Source: Microbacterium galbinum
Lineage (GTDB): Bacteria > Actinomycetota > Actinomycetes > Actinomycetales > Microbacteriaceae
Assembly: GCF_023101185.1 (NCBI RefSeq)
Contig: NZ_CP078077.1
Location: 1,021,630 to 1,085,629, forward strand
DNA length: 64,000 bases
Direction of reading: 5' to 3'
Below the pieces are notes generated by a model. That model had not been told where the DNA came from. It ran no database searches and saw nothing but the letters and a program-made list of their open reading frames with translations. Shown here in pieces: positions 1 through 7,232 of this stretch. The number at the start of each line of letters is the position of its first letter. Within the stretch, counting starts at the first letter, position 1. Made by a program: the position numbers and the translations under genes.

Positions 1-786
1 GAACAGCGCGAGCAGCACGACGATGGTCGTGGCATCCGCATCGGGAATGCGCTCGAGCGCGAGCCGCACGTACGTGTAGGCGAGGAAGTGCCCGAGAACG
101 ACGAAGACGTGACCGATCAGACCGAGTCCGATGCCGGGCTGACGGACCGTGTCGACCAGCAGGCGGATGCTCGACGCCTGCGCCGCGGGCACCGAGGGCA
201 GCAGTGCGCGCAGGGCGATCGCGAGGAGTCCGGTGGCGACGCCCGCGATAGCGAACACCGTGCGCCAGTCGACGATCTCGGCGAGCATGACGCCGAGCGG
301 CACACCCGCGACGGTCGCGAGCGAGGTGCCGGCGGCAGTGAACATCACGGCGCGGCCGAGGCGCTCGGGGCCTGCGATGCGCGCCGCGACGGTGATCGAC
401 ATCGACCAGAAGGCGCTGATCGCCGCCCCCAGCAGGAACCGGGCGAGCAGCACGATGATCAGGTTCGGGGCGATCGCCACGATGAGGTTCGAGACGGCGG
501 CGGCGAGCGCCATCCACACCAGCAGCGACCGGCGGTCGAGGCGCGGGAAGACGAGCCCGATGGTCGGGGCGACGATGAATCCGACGAGCGCGGTGACCGT
601 CACGGTCTGACCGGCCTGCCCGGGCGTCACGCCGAGCGCGGTGGCCATCTCGGTGAGCACGCCGTTGGGCAGGAACTCCGCCGTCACGAGCAGGAAGCTC
701 ATGAGCATGACGACGATGAGCCCGCCGTAGCGCATCCGTCCGGCCGGGGCGGATGCGGTGGTGGGCACGGGGGAGGTGATCGTCAT
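1..786 (-). CDS. MFS efflux transporter, 3' end beyond window
   Basis: This is the N-terminal 262 codons of a major facilitator superfamily inner-membrane transporter, with the C-terminal part outside the window. From ATG at 786 the protein starts MTITSPVPTT and enters a first helix with the LLVTAEFLPNG signature common in DHA1-type drug or sugar exporters. Several more hydrophobic segments follow, including IIVLLARFLLGAAISAFW. The substrate cannot be read from sequence. There is no Shine-Dalgarno sequence; CAGGCT lies exactly 6 nt before the ATG, so a leaderless transcript is likely. The gene is divergent from the transporter at 916. Confidence 0.85.
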   Translation of the reverse strand, partial: MTITSPVPTTASAPAGRMRYGGLIVVMLMSFLLVTAEFLPNGVLTEMATALGVTPGQAGQTVTVTALVGFIVAPTIGLVFPRLDRRSLLVWMALAAAVSNLIVAIAPNLIIVLLARFLLGAAISAFWSMSITVAARIAGPERLGRAVMFTAAGTSLATVAGVPLGVMLAEIVDWRTVFAIAGVATGLLAIALRALLPSVPAAQASSIRLLVDTVRQPGIGLGLIGHVFVVLGHFLAYTYVRLALERIPDADATTIVVLLALF

Positions 787-915
787 GCGTCCAGCCTGAT
801 GCACACGGATGCCGCGCGCCCGACCGCCCGTCCACGGCATCCGACCGATCGTCCGGGGCCTGCGGCACGGCGCGCCGTCACCGCCCGTTCACCGGGTGCG
901 GCCAGACTTCGACTC

Positions 916-2322
916 ATGAGCGCACCCGAATCCCAGCCCGGCGTCCCCGAGCCGGTCGCCACGGCGAACAGCGGCGCCGTCGCCGTCATCGGCCTCGAGC
1001 TGCGCGGCGAGACACCGGCCCCCAAGAAGCAGGTCTTCTCGTGGGCGCTGTGGGATTGGGCGACGCAGCCCTTCAACACGGTCATCCTGACCTTCGTCTT
1101 CACCGCCCTCTATCTCGTGGGCGAAGGGTTCCTGCCCGCCGACATCGCGGCACTCGACGAGAACGACCCGGTGCGGCTGGCGGCCGAGGCCGACCTGACC
1201 TCGGGCCTCGGCCTGGGGTCGACGATCGCGGCCTTCGGCATCCTGCTGCTCGCTCCCGTGCTGGGTCAGCGAGCGGATGCCGCGGGGCGACAGAAGCTCT
1301 GGTTGGGCATCGGCACCGGCGCCCTGATCCTGTGCATGCTGGGGCTGTGGTTCGTCGAGCCGACGCCGAGCCTGTTCTGGCTGGGTGTGGCGCTGATCTC
1401 GGCGGCGACGGTCTTCCAGGAGATCGCGGCTGTCAACTCCAACGCGATGCTCATCGGCATCGCGAACCCCCAGAACGTCGGACGCATCTCGGGTCTCGGC
1501 TGGGGCTTCGGATATCTCGGCGGCATCATCGCCCTCGCGATCGTGGTGGCGTTGAATGCGGTCGACTGGTTCGGGATGCCGACCGACAACGGTCTCGTCT
1601 ACCGCCTGATCGCGGTCGGCTGCGCAGTGTGGGCGATCGTGTTCAGCATCCCGATCTTCCTCAACGTGCCCGAGCCCTCGCTCGGCCGCCCCGAGCGCAA
1701 GGTCGGGTTCTTCCGCTCCTACGTGCTGCTCGTGAAGGACGTCGCCGGTCTCTACCGCGACCCCGAGACGCGCCCGACCTTCTGGTATCTGCTCTCGAGC
1801 GCCGTCTTCCGCGACGGCCTCGGCGGAGTGTTCGCGTTCGGGGCGATCATCGGCACCGCGGTCTTCCGGTTCGAGACCGACGACATCATCATCTTCGGCA
1901 TCGCCGCGAACCTCATCGCCGGGGTCTCGACGATCCTCGCCGGGCGCCTCGACGACCGCGTCGGCCCCAAGCGCATCATCCTCGTGTCGATCGGCTCGAT
2001 GATCGTCGCCGGACTCGCGGTCTTCCTGCTGCGCGACGGCGGGGCGATGGTGTTCTGGATCGGCGGACTCATCCTCTGCGCGTTCGTCGGACCGGCGCAG
2101 GCCGCCGCGCGTTCGTTCCTCGCCCGGGTCACCCCGGCCGGACGCGAGGGCGAGATCTTCGGCCTCTACGCGACGACCGGTCGCGCGGCGAGCTGGATGG
2201 CCTCGGGCGCCTGGACGCTGCTGATCGTGCTCACGGCGCAGACCGCCTTCGGCATCCTGGGCATCATGATCGTGCTGATCGTCGGCTTCCTGCTGCTGCT
2301 GCCGGTCAAGGCGCCGCGCTGA
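916..2322 (+). CDS. UMF1/Atg22-like MFS transporter
   Basis: A 468-aa multi-pass membrane transporter of the MFS branch that includes UMF1 and vacuole-effluxer Atg22-like proteins. Visible signs are SWALWDWATQPFNTVI near residue 38, about twelve hydrophobic segments, the loop QRADAAGRQKLW after the first helices and GRLDDRVGPKRIIL in the second half. The reading frame stays open far upstream, but that part is antisense to the neighbouring transporter, so ATG 916 (MSAPESQPG) is chosen. No ribosome site precedes it; CAGACT sits 7 nt upstream. Family members are thought to export small metabolites or amino acids, but the substrate here is unknown. Confidence 0.88.
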   Translation: MSAPESQPGVPEPVATANSGAVAVIGLELRGETPAPKKQVFSWALWDWATQPFNTVILTFVFTALYLVGEGFLPADIAALDENDPVRLAAEADLTSGLGLGSTIAAFGILLLAPVLGQRADAAGRQKLWLGIGTGALILCMLGLWFVEPTPSLFWLGVALISAATVFQEIAAVNSNAMLIGIANPQNVGRISGLGWGFGYLGGIIALAIVVALNAVDWFGMPTDNGLVYRLIAVGCAVWAIVFSIPIFLNVPEPSLGRPERKVGFFRSYVLLVKDVAGLYRDPETRPTFWYLLSSAVFRDGLGGVFAFGAIIGTAVFRFETDDIIIFGIAANLIAGVSTILAGRLDDRVGPKRIILVSIGSMIVAGLAVFLLRDGGAMVFWIGGLILCAFVGPAQAAARSFLARVTPAGREGEIFGLYATTGRAASWMASGAWTLLIVLTAQTAFGILGIMIVLIVGFLLLLPVKAPR

Positions 2323-2337
2323 TCGGAGCCCCTCGGG

Positions 2338-2898
2338 CTAGCGCTGCCAGTTGTCGGCGAGCTTGTTGAGAAGACGGGCCAGCTCGGCGCGCTCCTCGTC
2401 GGTGAACGCGGCGAGCGCGCCACTGAGCAGCTGACGCCGCTCGCCCCGCACGCCGCGGGCGAGGCTGCGCCCCTCGTCGGTGAGTGCGATGCGCGTGCGA
2501 CGGGCGTCATCGGGATCGGCTTCGCGCCGCAGGAATCCGTGGTCGACACCCTGCTGCACGAGCCGCGAGGCGCGCGGCTGGTCGACACCGATCGCCGCGC
2601 CGAGCTCGCTCACGCTGAGCGGTGCGGATGCCGCGGCGAGGGCTTCGAGCATCCGCATGCGCGCGGGTCCGCCGAGGCGGCCGGAGGGATCGCCCATCCA
2701 CGGCGGCATGCCGGGGTGCCCGTGGCCGAACGGCCCTCCGCGCTCTCCGCCGCGCGGTCCGCCGTGCCAGCCGTGCGGACCGCCGTGACCGTGATCGTGG
2801 GGCCCCCCGCGGTCGCCGCGGTCTCCCGGCCGACGTCCGCGCAGACGGGACAGGGCCTGGGCGATCGCTTCGGCGGGGTCGATCTCTTCGGTGCTCAC
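2338..2898 (-). CDS. MarR-family regulator with His/Gly-rich N-terminal arm
   Basis: A 186-aa DNA-binding regulator. Residues about 80-165 form a MarR winged helix-turn-helix (RMLEALAAASAPLSVSELG, recognition region DQPRASRLVQQGVDHGFL, wing DPDDARRTRIALTDEG). It is preceded by an unusual arm, residues 25-70, full of Gly, Pro, Arg and about ten His (for example GHGGPHGWHGGP). Metal binding by the arm is a guess. Translation starts at GTG 2898 with no ribosome site; TAAAAT lies exactly 6 nt upstream, so the transcript is probably leaderless. The promoter overlaps the operator array shared with the divergent gene at 3006, which suggests autoregulation. Confidence 0.88.
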   Translation of the reverse strand: MSTEEIDPAEAIAQALSRLRGRRPGDRGDRGGPHDHGHGGPHGWHGGPRGGERGGPFGHGHPGMPPWMGDPSGRLGGPARMRMLEALAAASAPLSVSELGAAIGVDQPRASRLVQQGVDHGFLRREADPDDARRTRIALTDEGRSLARGVRGERRQLLSGALAAFTDEERAELARLLNKLADNWQR

Positions 2899-2904
2899 AC
2901 ATCG

Positions 2905-2992
2905 ATTTTACATGCGACTTGACATGCATTCACATCGCATGTCACACTACATGTACATGCACAGTGACATACATGTGCACCCTGACATGCAA
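2905..2992. promoter_or_regulatory. Divergent promoter with TGACATGC operator array
   Basis: The gap between two divergent MarR-like genes is packed with copies of ACATG/CATGT. A perfect inverted repeat TGACATGC (2920-2927) / GCATGTCA (2937-2944) is followed by ACATGTACATG (2949-2959), TGACATACATGTG (2965-2977) and another TGACATGC (2983-2990). A TAAAAT -10 hexamer for the minus-strand gene occupies 2905-2910 on the opposite strand. The arrangement looks like a multi-site MarR operator controlling both genes. Confidence 0.75.
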
Positions 2993-3005
2993 AAGGACGC
3001 AACCC

Positions 3006-3836
3006 ATGAACACCTCTGAACAGAACCCCGAGAACACCGCCCGCCCCTTCGGCTACTGGCTGAAGGCCGTCGACCGCCTCATGGCGGCCGAGTTCGCCGC
3101 CGCCTTCGACCGCGAGAGCGATGAGGTCGGTCGCCGTGACTGGCGACTCCTCAACGTCGTCGATGGCACGATGCCGGCGCGACGCCCCCTGAACGAGCAC
3201 AAGCTGCATCGCCTCGTCGAGCGCGGCTGGGTCATCGCCGACGGCGACGGCTGGACGCTCACCGACGACGGACGCGCAGCGAAGGACCGCCTCGGCGCGA
3301 TCGTCGACGGCATCCGCGCGAAGGTCACGGGGGCCGTCTCCGAAGACGAACTCGCCACCACCCTCGCCTCGCTCGAGAAGATCGCCCGCGCCTTCGGGTG
3401 GGACGAGGAGACCCCTCTCCCCCGGTCGCGCCGCCACGGCTTCGGCCCCCACGGACGCTTCGGAAAGCACGCCGGCCCGCGGCACGGCTTCGGCCGCCGT
3501 CACGGTTTCGGCCCCGGATTCGGCCCGGGTCGCGGCTTCGGCCCCGGCTTCGGCCCCGGTCGCGGTTTCGGCCCCGGTCGCGGCTTCGGCCCGGAGCACG
3601 GCTTCGGACCGGATGCCGACGGCGAGCGCGACTTCGGACCCCGTCACGGCTTCGGCCCCCGACACGGCTCCGGCTCCGACGCGGACTGCGGCCACGGCTC
3701 CCACGGCGAGCGCGGTCACGGACCCCACGCCCACGGAGACCACCGCGGGCACGGTCAGCACCGCGCCGCTCGCCTGGCGCAGCACGCCTACGAGCGCGGC
3801 TTCGACGCCGGCTTCAGCCGCGGACGCGACGCCTGA
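3006..3836 (+). CDS. MarR-like wHTH protein with GFGPG-repeat tail
   Basis: A 276-aa protein. Residues 10-130 resemble a MarR-type winged helix (KAVDRLMAAEFAAAF, RRDWRLLNVVDG, HKLHRLVERGWVIADGDGWTLTDDGRAAKD, split here only for description). From about residue 140 to 225 it changes to a low-complexity region built on GFGPGRGFGPGFGP units, then a His/Gly-rich stretch and a C-terminal helix (ARLAQHAYERGFDAGF). The aromatic/Arg/Gly composition resembles disordered, self-associating segments; that role is inference. ATG 3006 has AAAGGA upstream. It is divergent from the MarR gene at 2898 and followed by a strong terminator. Confidence 0.8.
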   Translation: MNTSEQNPENTARPFGYWLKAVDRLMAAEFAAAFDRESDEVGRRDWRLLNVVDGTMPARRPLNEHKLHRLVERGWVIADGDGWTLTDDGRAAKDRLGAIVDGIRAKVTGAVSEDELATTLASLEKIARAFGWDEETPLPRSRRHGFGPHGRFGKHAGPRHGFGRRHGFGPGFGPGRGFGPGFGPGRGFGPGRGFGPEHGFGPDADGERDFGPRHGFGPRHGSGSDADCGHGSHGERGHGPHAHGDHRGHGQHRAARLAQHAYERGFDAGFSRGRDA

Positions 3837-3852
3837 CCCGAGTCACCCCATC

Positions 3853-3890
3853 GAGAGAGGGGCGGATGCTTCGGCATCCGCCCCTCTCTC
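3853..3890. terminator. 17-bp hairpin with TTCG loop
   Basis: A perfect 17-bp stem, from GAGAGAGGGGCGGATGC to its complement, is closed by a TTCG tetraloop 16 nt after the stop at 3836. There is no long T run. It lies between convergent genes and can act in both directions. Confidence 0.85.
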
Positions 3891-3907
3891 GTCGTGCCCC
3901 TGTACCC

Positions 3908-3981
3908 AACTCAGGAAAAATGGCGCTCACACCCGTCGAATCGGCCGAAACGGCGCCGATTCATGGCGTCCGTCCTGAGTT
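3908..3981. repeat. Nested inverted-repeat element
   Basis: Outer arms AACTCAGGA (3908-3916) and TCCTGAGTT (3973-3981) enclose an inner hairpin GAATCGGC (3938-3945) / GCCGATTC (3955-3962). The rest of the gap to 4084 holds a weak hairpin GAAACCC (4024-4030) / GGGTTTC (4040-4046), which may terminate the gene ending at 4085. No coding frame is apparent. Confidence 0.5.
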
Positions 3982-4084
3982 AGTGCCACGCTCCCCGTTC
4001 ACAACTCCTCACAACCGCCCGCCGAAACCCCCGAAGTCCGGGTTTCCGGGCCTTCGCGTCCCGTTTCTCCGGAGCTATGAACGC

Positions 4085-4723
4085 TCAGATCGGCAGAGCG
4101 TCGGCGCCGGACACCGGCGCCGCGGCCACGAGGGTGCTCGATCCGTGGGCGGACGAAGCATCGTCGAAGCCTGGGATGTTCAGGGTCGTGCTCGTCGCGA
4201 GGTAGATGACGAGGGCGATCGCGCCGGCGAGCAGCAGCACGAGAATGCTGAAGATCGCGACGGTCCACGCCCGATACCCGCCGGATGCCGGAACCTCGGG
4301 CGCCACGAATGCCGGGTCGGGTTCGGGTGCCGTCGACGCGGCGTCGGGAACGACGGCGGGCACCGACGCGGGTGGGGTACGACGACGCAGCGATGCGGAT
4401 GCCGGAGCACTCACGGCATCTCCGTCGAACGTCGGCGGTGGAGGGACCACAGCGTCACCGGTCGTTCCCTCGAAGGCAGGAGGCGGGGGAACGATGTCGT
4501 CGGTGGACGCCGACAGCGGTGGAACCGACCCGGTCAGCGGACCGTCGAACGCGGGCGGCGGGGGCACGACGATGTCGGCCCGATTGTCGTCGAAGACCGG
4601 GGGCGGCGGCACGACCGCGGCGGCCGCCGCATCGTCGAAGACGGGAGGCGGCGGGACGACGGCATCCGCCTCGCCGTTCTCGCGCTTGTCGGGGTCGGGC
4701 GGGGTGATGCTGTCGCTGGTCAT
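4085..4723 (-). CDS. Single-pass membrane protein with VVPPPPxFDD repeats
   Basis: A 212-aa protein without a recognised family. Residues 20-102 carry five spaced copies of a VVPPPPxFD/E motif separated by acidic or Ser/Thr-rich linkers. After a basic patch (LRRRT) and an Ala/Pro/Glu linker comes one transmembrane helix near residues 150-172 (FSILVLLLAGAIALVIYL) and a 40-residue tail. There is no signal peptide, so the proline part is probably cytoplasmic and the tail outside. GGAGG lies 5 nt before ATG 4723. The gene starts 2 nt after the dcd stop and is probably co-transcribed. Polyproline motifs suggest a docking partner and possible need for EF-P; both are inference. Confidence 0.8.
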   Translation of the reverse strand: MTSDSITPPDPDKRENGEADAVVPPPPVFDDAAAAAVVPPPPVFDDNRADIVVPPPPAFDGPLTGSVPPLSASTDDIVPPPPAFEGTTGDAVVPPPPTFDGDAVSAPASASLRRRTPPASVPAVVPDAASTAPEPDPAFVAPEVPASGGYRAWTVAIFSILVLLLAGAIALVIYLATSTTLNIPGFDDASSAHGSSTLVAAAPVSGADALPI

Positions 4724-4724
4724 G

Positions 4725-5330
4725 TCAGCCTCCGAGGGCTCCGACGTCTGTGACGCCGACGTCTGTGCGATGGAAATTCTGGAAGGAACGGGATGCCGTC
4801 GGCCCCCGCTGTCCCTGGTACCGGTTGCCGTAGGGGCCGGAGCCGTAGGGGTTCTCGGCGGGCGAGGTCAGGCGGAAGAAGCAGAGCTGTCCGATCTTCA
4901 TGCCCGGCCACAGCTTGATGGGCAGGGTCGCGACGTTGGCGAGTTCGAGAGTGACGTGTCCGGTGAAGCCCGGGTCGATGAACCCGGCGGTGGAGTGGGT
5001 GATGAGGCCGAGGCGTCCGAGCGACGACTTGCCCTCGAGGCGGGCGGCGACGTCGTCGGCCAGGCTGACCTGCTCGAACGTCGCTCCGAGTGCGAACTCG
5101 CCCGGGTGCAGGATGAACGGCTCGTCGGGGTCGACCTCGATCAGGCGGGTGAGCTCGGGCTGATCGACCGAGGGATCGATGAAGGGGTACTTGTGGTTGT
5201 CGAACAGCCGGAAGTACCGGTCGAGCCGCACGTCGACGCTCGACGGTTGCACCATCGCCGGGTCGTGCGGCGAGAGCCCGATCTTGCCGGAAGCGAGTTC
5301 TGCCCTGATGTCGCGATCGCTGAGAAGCAC
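4725..5330 (-). CDS. dcd: dCTP deaminase
   Basis: A 201-aa cytoplasmic enzyme of pyrimidine deoxynucleotide synthesis. It deaminates dCTP to dUTP, or directly to dUMP in bifunctional actinobacterial forms. Diagnostic stretches are MLLSDRDI at the start, [10 protein letters not shown], the active-site segment [13 protein letters not shown] with STAGFIDPG, and the C-terminal [15 protein letters not shown] that closes over the nucleotide. Length fits the family. The start is GTG 5330 with no ribosome site and TAGGCT exactly 6 nt upstream, so it is probably leaderless. The proline-repeat gene follows 2 nt downstream. Confidence 0.96.
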   Translation of the reverse strand: MLLSDRDIRAELASGKIGLSPHDPAMVQPSSVDVRLDRYFRLFDNHKYPFIDPSVDQPELTRLIEVDPDEPFILHPGEFALGATFEQVSLADDVAARLEGKSSLGRLGLITHSTAGFIDPGFTGHVTLELANVATLPIKLWPGMKIGQLCFFRLTSPAENPYGSGPYGNRYQGQRGPTASRSFQNFHRTDVGVTDVGALGG

Positions 5331-5362
5331 GGGTTCAGCCTAGTTGCCGCATGGTTCGCGCT

Positions 5363-5475
5363 CACGAAGTATGCCCGCATTCGACGACCGAATCGGGAAT
5401 CTCGACCGTCAAGCCTTGTGGCGCACTCCGTTGAGTGCGTCGTCCATCGATGAGTGAAGACCGGAGACGAAGAAC
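5363..5475 (+). promoter_or_regulatory. Conserved leader 1 with hairpin
   Basis: This is the first of three related leaders. A block from CACGAAGTATGCCCG (5363-5377) to GACCGTC (5404-5410) is nearly identical to that at 6049-6096 and partly shared at 6640-6668. It is followed by a hairpin CGCACTC/GAGTGCG (5422-5439, loop CGTT) and then a ribosome site GAAGACCGGAGA before ATG 5476. The hairpin sequence differs between copies although its position is kept. Confidence 0.7.
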
Positions 5476-5895
5476 ATGTCGACGCCTGTTCAGAGCAGCA
5501 CACTGCAGGAAACGAAAACGAAGAAGAAGAAGAGGAAAGGCCGGTGGCAAGCAGTCCTGCTCGCCGGTCTGATGATCGCAGGCTCGGTCGCCGTGCCGCA
5601 GGCCGCGGATGCGGCGTGGGGACATAAGAGCTGTCCCGGCTCTCGGGTGTGCATCGTGGCGATGAACACGACCAGGCCGGTTCTGACCATCGCGACAAGG
5701 GGGAAGTACGAAATCGCGCACAAATACACGGTGCGAACCGCAGGCGGAAAACTCCTCTGCAGCGGGCGAACGGCGACGTATTGGGAAAAGTATCCGCGTT
5801 GCAACCTCAAGGGCTACATAGGGCGGGTCCGAGTGACGGTGGCGCAAGGTTGGCACCCCAACTTCAGCGTCACCATCGAGGACGACGAGAGCTAA
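5476..5895 (+). CDS. Small secreted four-cysteine cationic protein, paralogue 1
   Basis: A 139-aa precursor of unknown family. A Lys/Arg-rich start (KTKKKKRKGRW) leads into a signal peptide ending VPQAADA, cleaved before A. The mature part, about 93 residues, has four cysteines: a pair five residues apart (CPGSRVC), one in the motif HKYTVRTAGGKLLC and one 13 residues later. A beta-rich end (VRVTVAQGW, FSVTIED) follows. It is basic, about +8 by residue count. Two disulfides and a beta-sandwich are inferred. It is paralogous to 6156-6533 and 6743-7150, with its own leader and terminator. A toxin-like or surface role is possible but unproved. Confidence 0.85.
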   Translation: MSTPVQSSTLQETKTKKKKRKGRWQAVLLAGLMIAGSVAVPQAADAAWGHKSCPGSRVCIVAMNTTRPVLTIATRGKYEIAHKYTVRTAGGKLLCSGRTATYWEKYPRCNLKGYIGRVRVTVAQGWHPNFSVTIEDDES

Positions 5896-5980
5896 CCGAT
5901 CTTCTGCCTCTGATCGAGGCGGGACGTATGCCGCCGCACCTGCCCCCGGCACGAGATGGCTGAATCCCTGAAGGCCCTCG

Positions 5981-6026
5981 TCATCGGTGAGGCGATGGAT
6001 GCTCGCGTCCGTCGCCTCACCGATGA
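5981..6026 (+). terminator. Long hairpin after paralogue 1
   Basis: Perfect 15-bp arms (TCATCGGTGAGGCGA and complement, 5981-5995 / 6012-6026) extend inward through G-U pairs to a small loop, about 20 bp in all. It lies 85 nt after the stop at 5895 and before leader 2. There is no T tract. Confidence 0.7.
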
Positions 6027-6048
6027 AATCGACACCTCCGTTCACGTC

Positions 6049-6155
6049 CACGAAGTATGCCCGTATCCGACGACCGATTCGGGAATCTCGACCGTCTGGA
6101 CTTATGACGCGCTCCCCCGGGTGCGTCATCCATCAATGATGACTGGAGAAGAAAC
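6049..6155 (+). promoter_or_regulatory. Conserved leader 2 with hairpin
   Basis: A copy of leader 1: CACGAAGTATGCCCG at 6049-6063 and GACCGTC at 6090-6096. A hairpin with arms ATGACGC/GCGTCAT (6104-6129), extended inward by four more pairs, precedes GGAG at 6145-6148 and ATG 6156. The stem sequence is unrelated to that of leader 1, but the spacing is similar. Confidence 0.7.
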
Positions 6156-6533
6156 ATGTCGATGAAGACGAAGAAGAACCGTTGGGCCGCGATCGCACTG
6201 GCCGCCCTCGTGGTGGCGGGTGGAACCGTGGCTGCGCCGCAGGCGGCGAGCGCCTATACACAGACCGCGACCTGTGCGAAGTGGTTCTCCACGGACCAGT
6301 GCGCGACGTACGTGAACGCGAAGAAGAGTGTGAAGTTCCGGCTCTCCACCGACTCGAACCAGGGCTCGCACCGGTACACGGTCCGCACTCCCGGCGGGCG
6401 CCTGCTCTGCAAGGGCGACATCGCTCCCAACGCGGGCAGCAAGAGCTGCTGGTTCGGCACGTACACCGGACGCGTCAAGATCACCATCGAGAACAAGTGG
6501 GGCGTGGAGGAGAAGATCGTCGTTCTGCGGTGA
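6156..6533 (+). CDS. Small secreted four-cysteine cationic protein, paralogue 2
   Basis: A 125-aa precursor of the same unknown family. The signal peptide (KTKKNRWAAIALAALVVAGG) ends APQAASA and is cleaved before Y. The mature chain has cysteines in TCAKWFSTDQC, then HRYTVRTPGGRLLC, then SC 12 residues on, and ends in beta-strand-like VKITIENKW. Net charge is about +9. The motif HRYTVRTPGGRLLCKG is the best conserved part among the three paralogues. GGAG lies 7 nt before ATG 6156; a second in-frame ATG is at 6162. No immunity-type or processing gene is adjacent. Confidence 0.85.
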   Translation: MSMKTKKNRWAAIALAALVVAGGTVAAPQAASAYTQTATCAKWFSTDQCATYVNAKKSVKFRLSTDSNQGSHRYTVRTPGGRLLCKGDIAPNAGSKSCWFGTYTGRVKITIENKWGVEEKIVVLR

Positions 6534-6550
6534 TCGCTCCGACGTGACCT

Positions 6551-6596
6551 CGAAGAAGCGCGCCTCCGGATCCCCCTCCGAAGGTGCGCTTCTTCG
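6551..6596 (+). terminator. Hairpin after paralogue 2
   Basis: Arms CGAAGAAGCGC (6551-6561) and GCGCTTCTTCG (6586-6596), with a further nearly complementary inner stem, start 18 nt after the stop at 6533. It is a probable factor-independent or processing hairpin. Confidence 0.75.
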
Positions 6597-6639
6597 TCGG
6601 CCCGAGGTGCGTTTCATAAGCCTCGAAGAGGTGAACGGA

Positions 6640-6742
6640 AGGTATGCCCGTACGCGACGACCGATTCCACCTCCGACGACGTCACACAGTCAGCGGGCTC
6701 GCCGAGCCCGCTATCCCCGATTGATGAAGACCGGAGAGACCT
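6640..6742 (+). promoter_or_regulatory. Conserved leader 3 with hairpin
   Basis: A more diverged third leader. GGTATGCCCGTACGCGACGA followed by CCGATTC matches the core of leaders 1 and 2. A perfect 9-bp hairpin AGCGGGCTC/GAGCCCGCT (6692-6712, loop GCC) is followed by GATTGATGAAGACCGGAGAG, a ribosome-site region nearly identical to that of leader 1, before ATG 6743. Confidence 0.65.
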
Positions 6743-7150
6743 ATGCTCACGAACACGAAGAAGAAAGTCAGCCGCTGGCAGGCGCTCGCGCTCGCCGCAC
6801 TCGTGCTGGCTGGCGGATCGATCGCCGTGCCACAGGCGGCGGATGCCGCGACGGCAAAGACCAAGACGACCTACTGCTACATCGGGACATCCGTGTGCAA
6901 GCAACGCGTAGCGATGAAGTACAAGGGATCCGCCACGAGAACTCTGATCATCTCGACCTCCAGCAACTTCATCCTTCCTCCGTACAACTACCGTGTGGTC
7001 GACCTGGACCGCGGCAAGGTGCTCTGCAAAGGAAAGACCTCGAACTTCTCGGCCGCAAAATGCAGGATCTCCGATCGATCGACCACGTTGTCGATTGAAG
7101 TGACCCAGGAGCCAGCTCGCCAGGTGAGGCTCATCACCAAGCTCTACTGA
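6743..7150 (+). CDS. Small secreted four-cysteine cationic protein, paralogue 3
   Basis: A 135-aa precursor, third member of the tandem family. The signal peptide (SRWQALALAALVLAGGSIAV) ends PQAADA. The mature part has cysteines in YCYIGTSVC, then YRVVDLDRGKVLC, then KC 11 residues later, and ends VTQEPARQVRLITKLY. It is the most basic of the three, about +13 by residue count. Conserved features are RW before the hydrophobic core, VPQAADA at cleavage and LC-K-G in the middle. The paralogues have drifted far apart, which fits old tandem duplication under diversifying pressure. Confidence 0.85.
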   Translation: MLTNTKKKVSRWQALALAALVLAGGSIAVPQAADAATAKTKTTYCYIGTSVCKQRVAMKYKGSATRTLIISTSSNFILPPYNYRVVDLDRGKVLCKGKTSNFSAAKCRISDRSTTLSIEVTQEPARQVRLITKLY

Positions 7151-7163
7151 ACAGCAGGAGAAC

Positions 7164-7207
7164 ACGAGAGGCGCACCTCCGGCATCAGCCGGGGGTGCGC
7201 CTCTCGT
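7164..7207. terminator. Strong hairpin between convergent genes
   Basis: Perfect 14-bp arms (ACGAGAGGCGCACC, 7164-7177, and complement 7194-7207) with a further CCGGC/GCCGG inner stem. It starts 14 nt after the paralogue 3 stop and lies just before the 3' end of the gene at 7233, so it may serve both. Confidence 0.82.
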
Positions 7208-7232
7208 CATGACGCATCGCGCCCCGCATCCG

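Noticed and set aside
88..915. N-terminal extension of the transporter at 916
   Set aside because: The translated segment is low-complexity and antisense to the neighbouring MFS gene, whose codons are intact.
6544..7098. Plus-strand frame overlapping paralogue 3
   Set aside because: It lacks a ribosome site and signal peptide and overlaps the leader hairpin and the true secreted gene in another frame.
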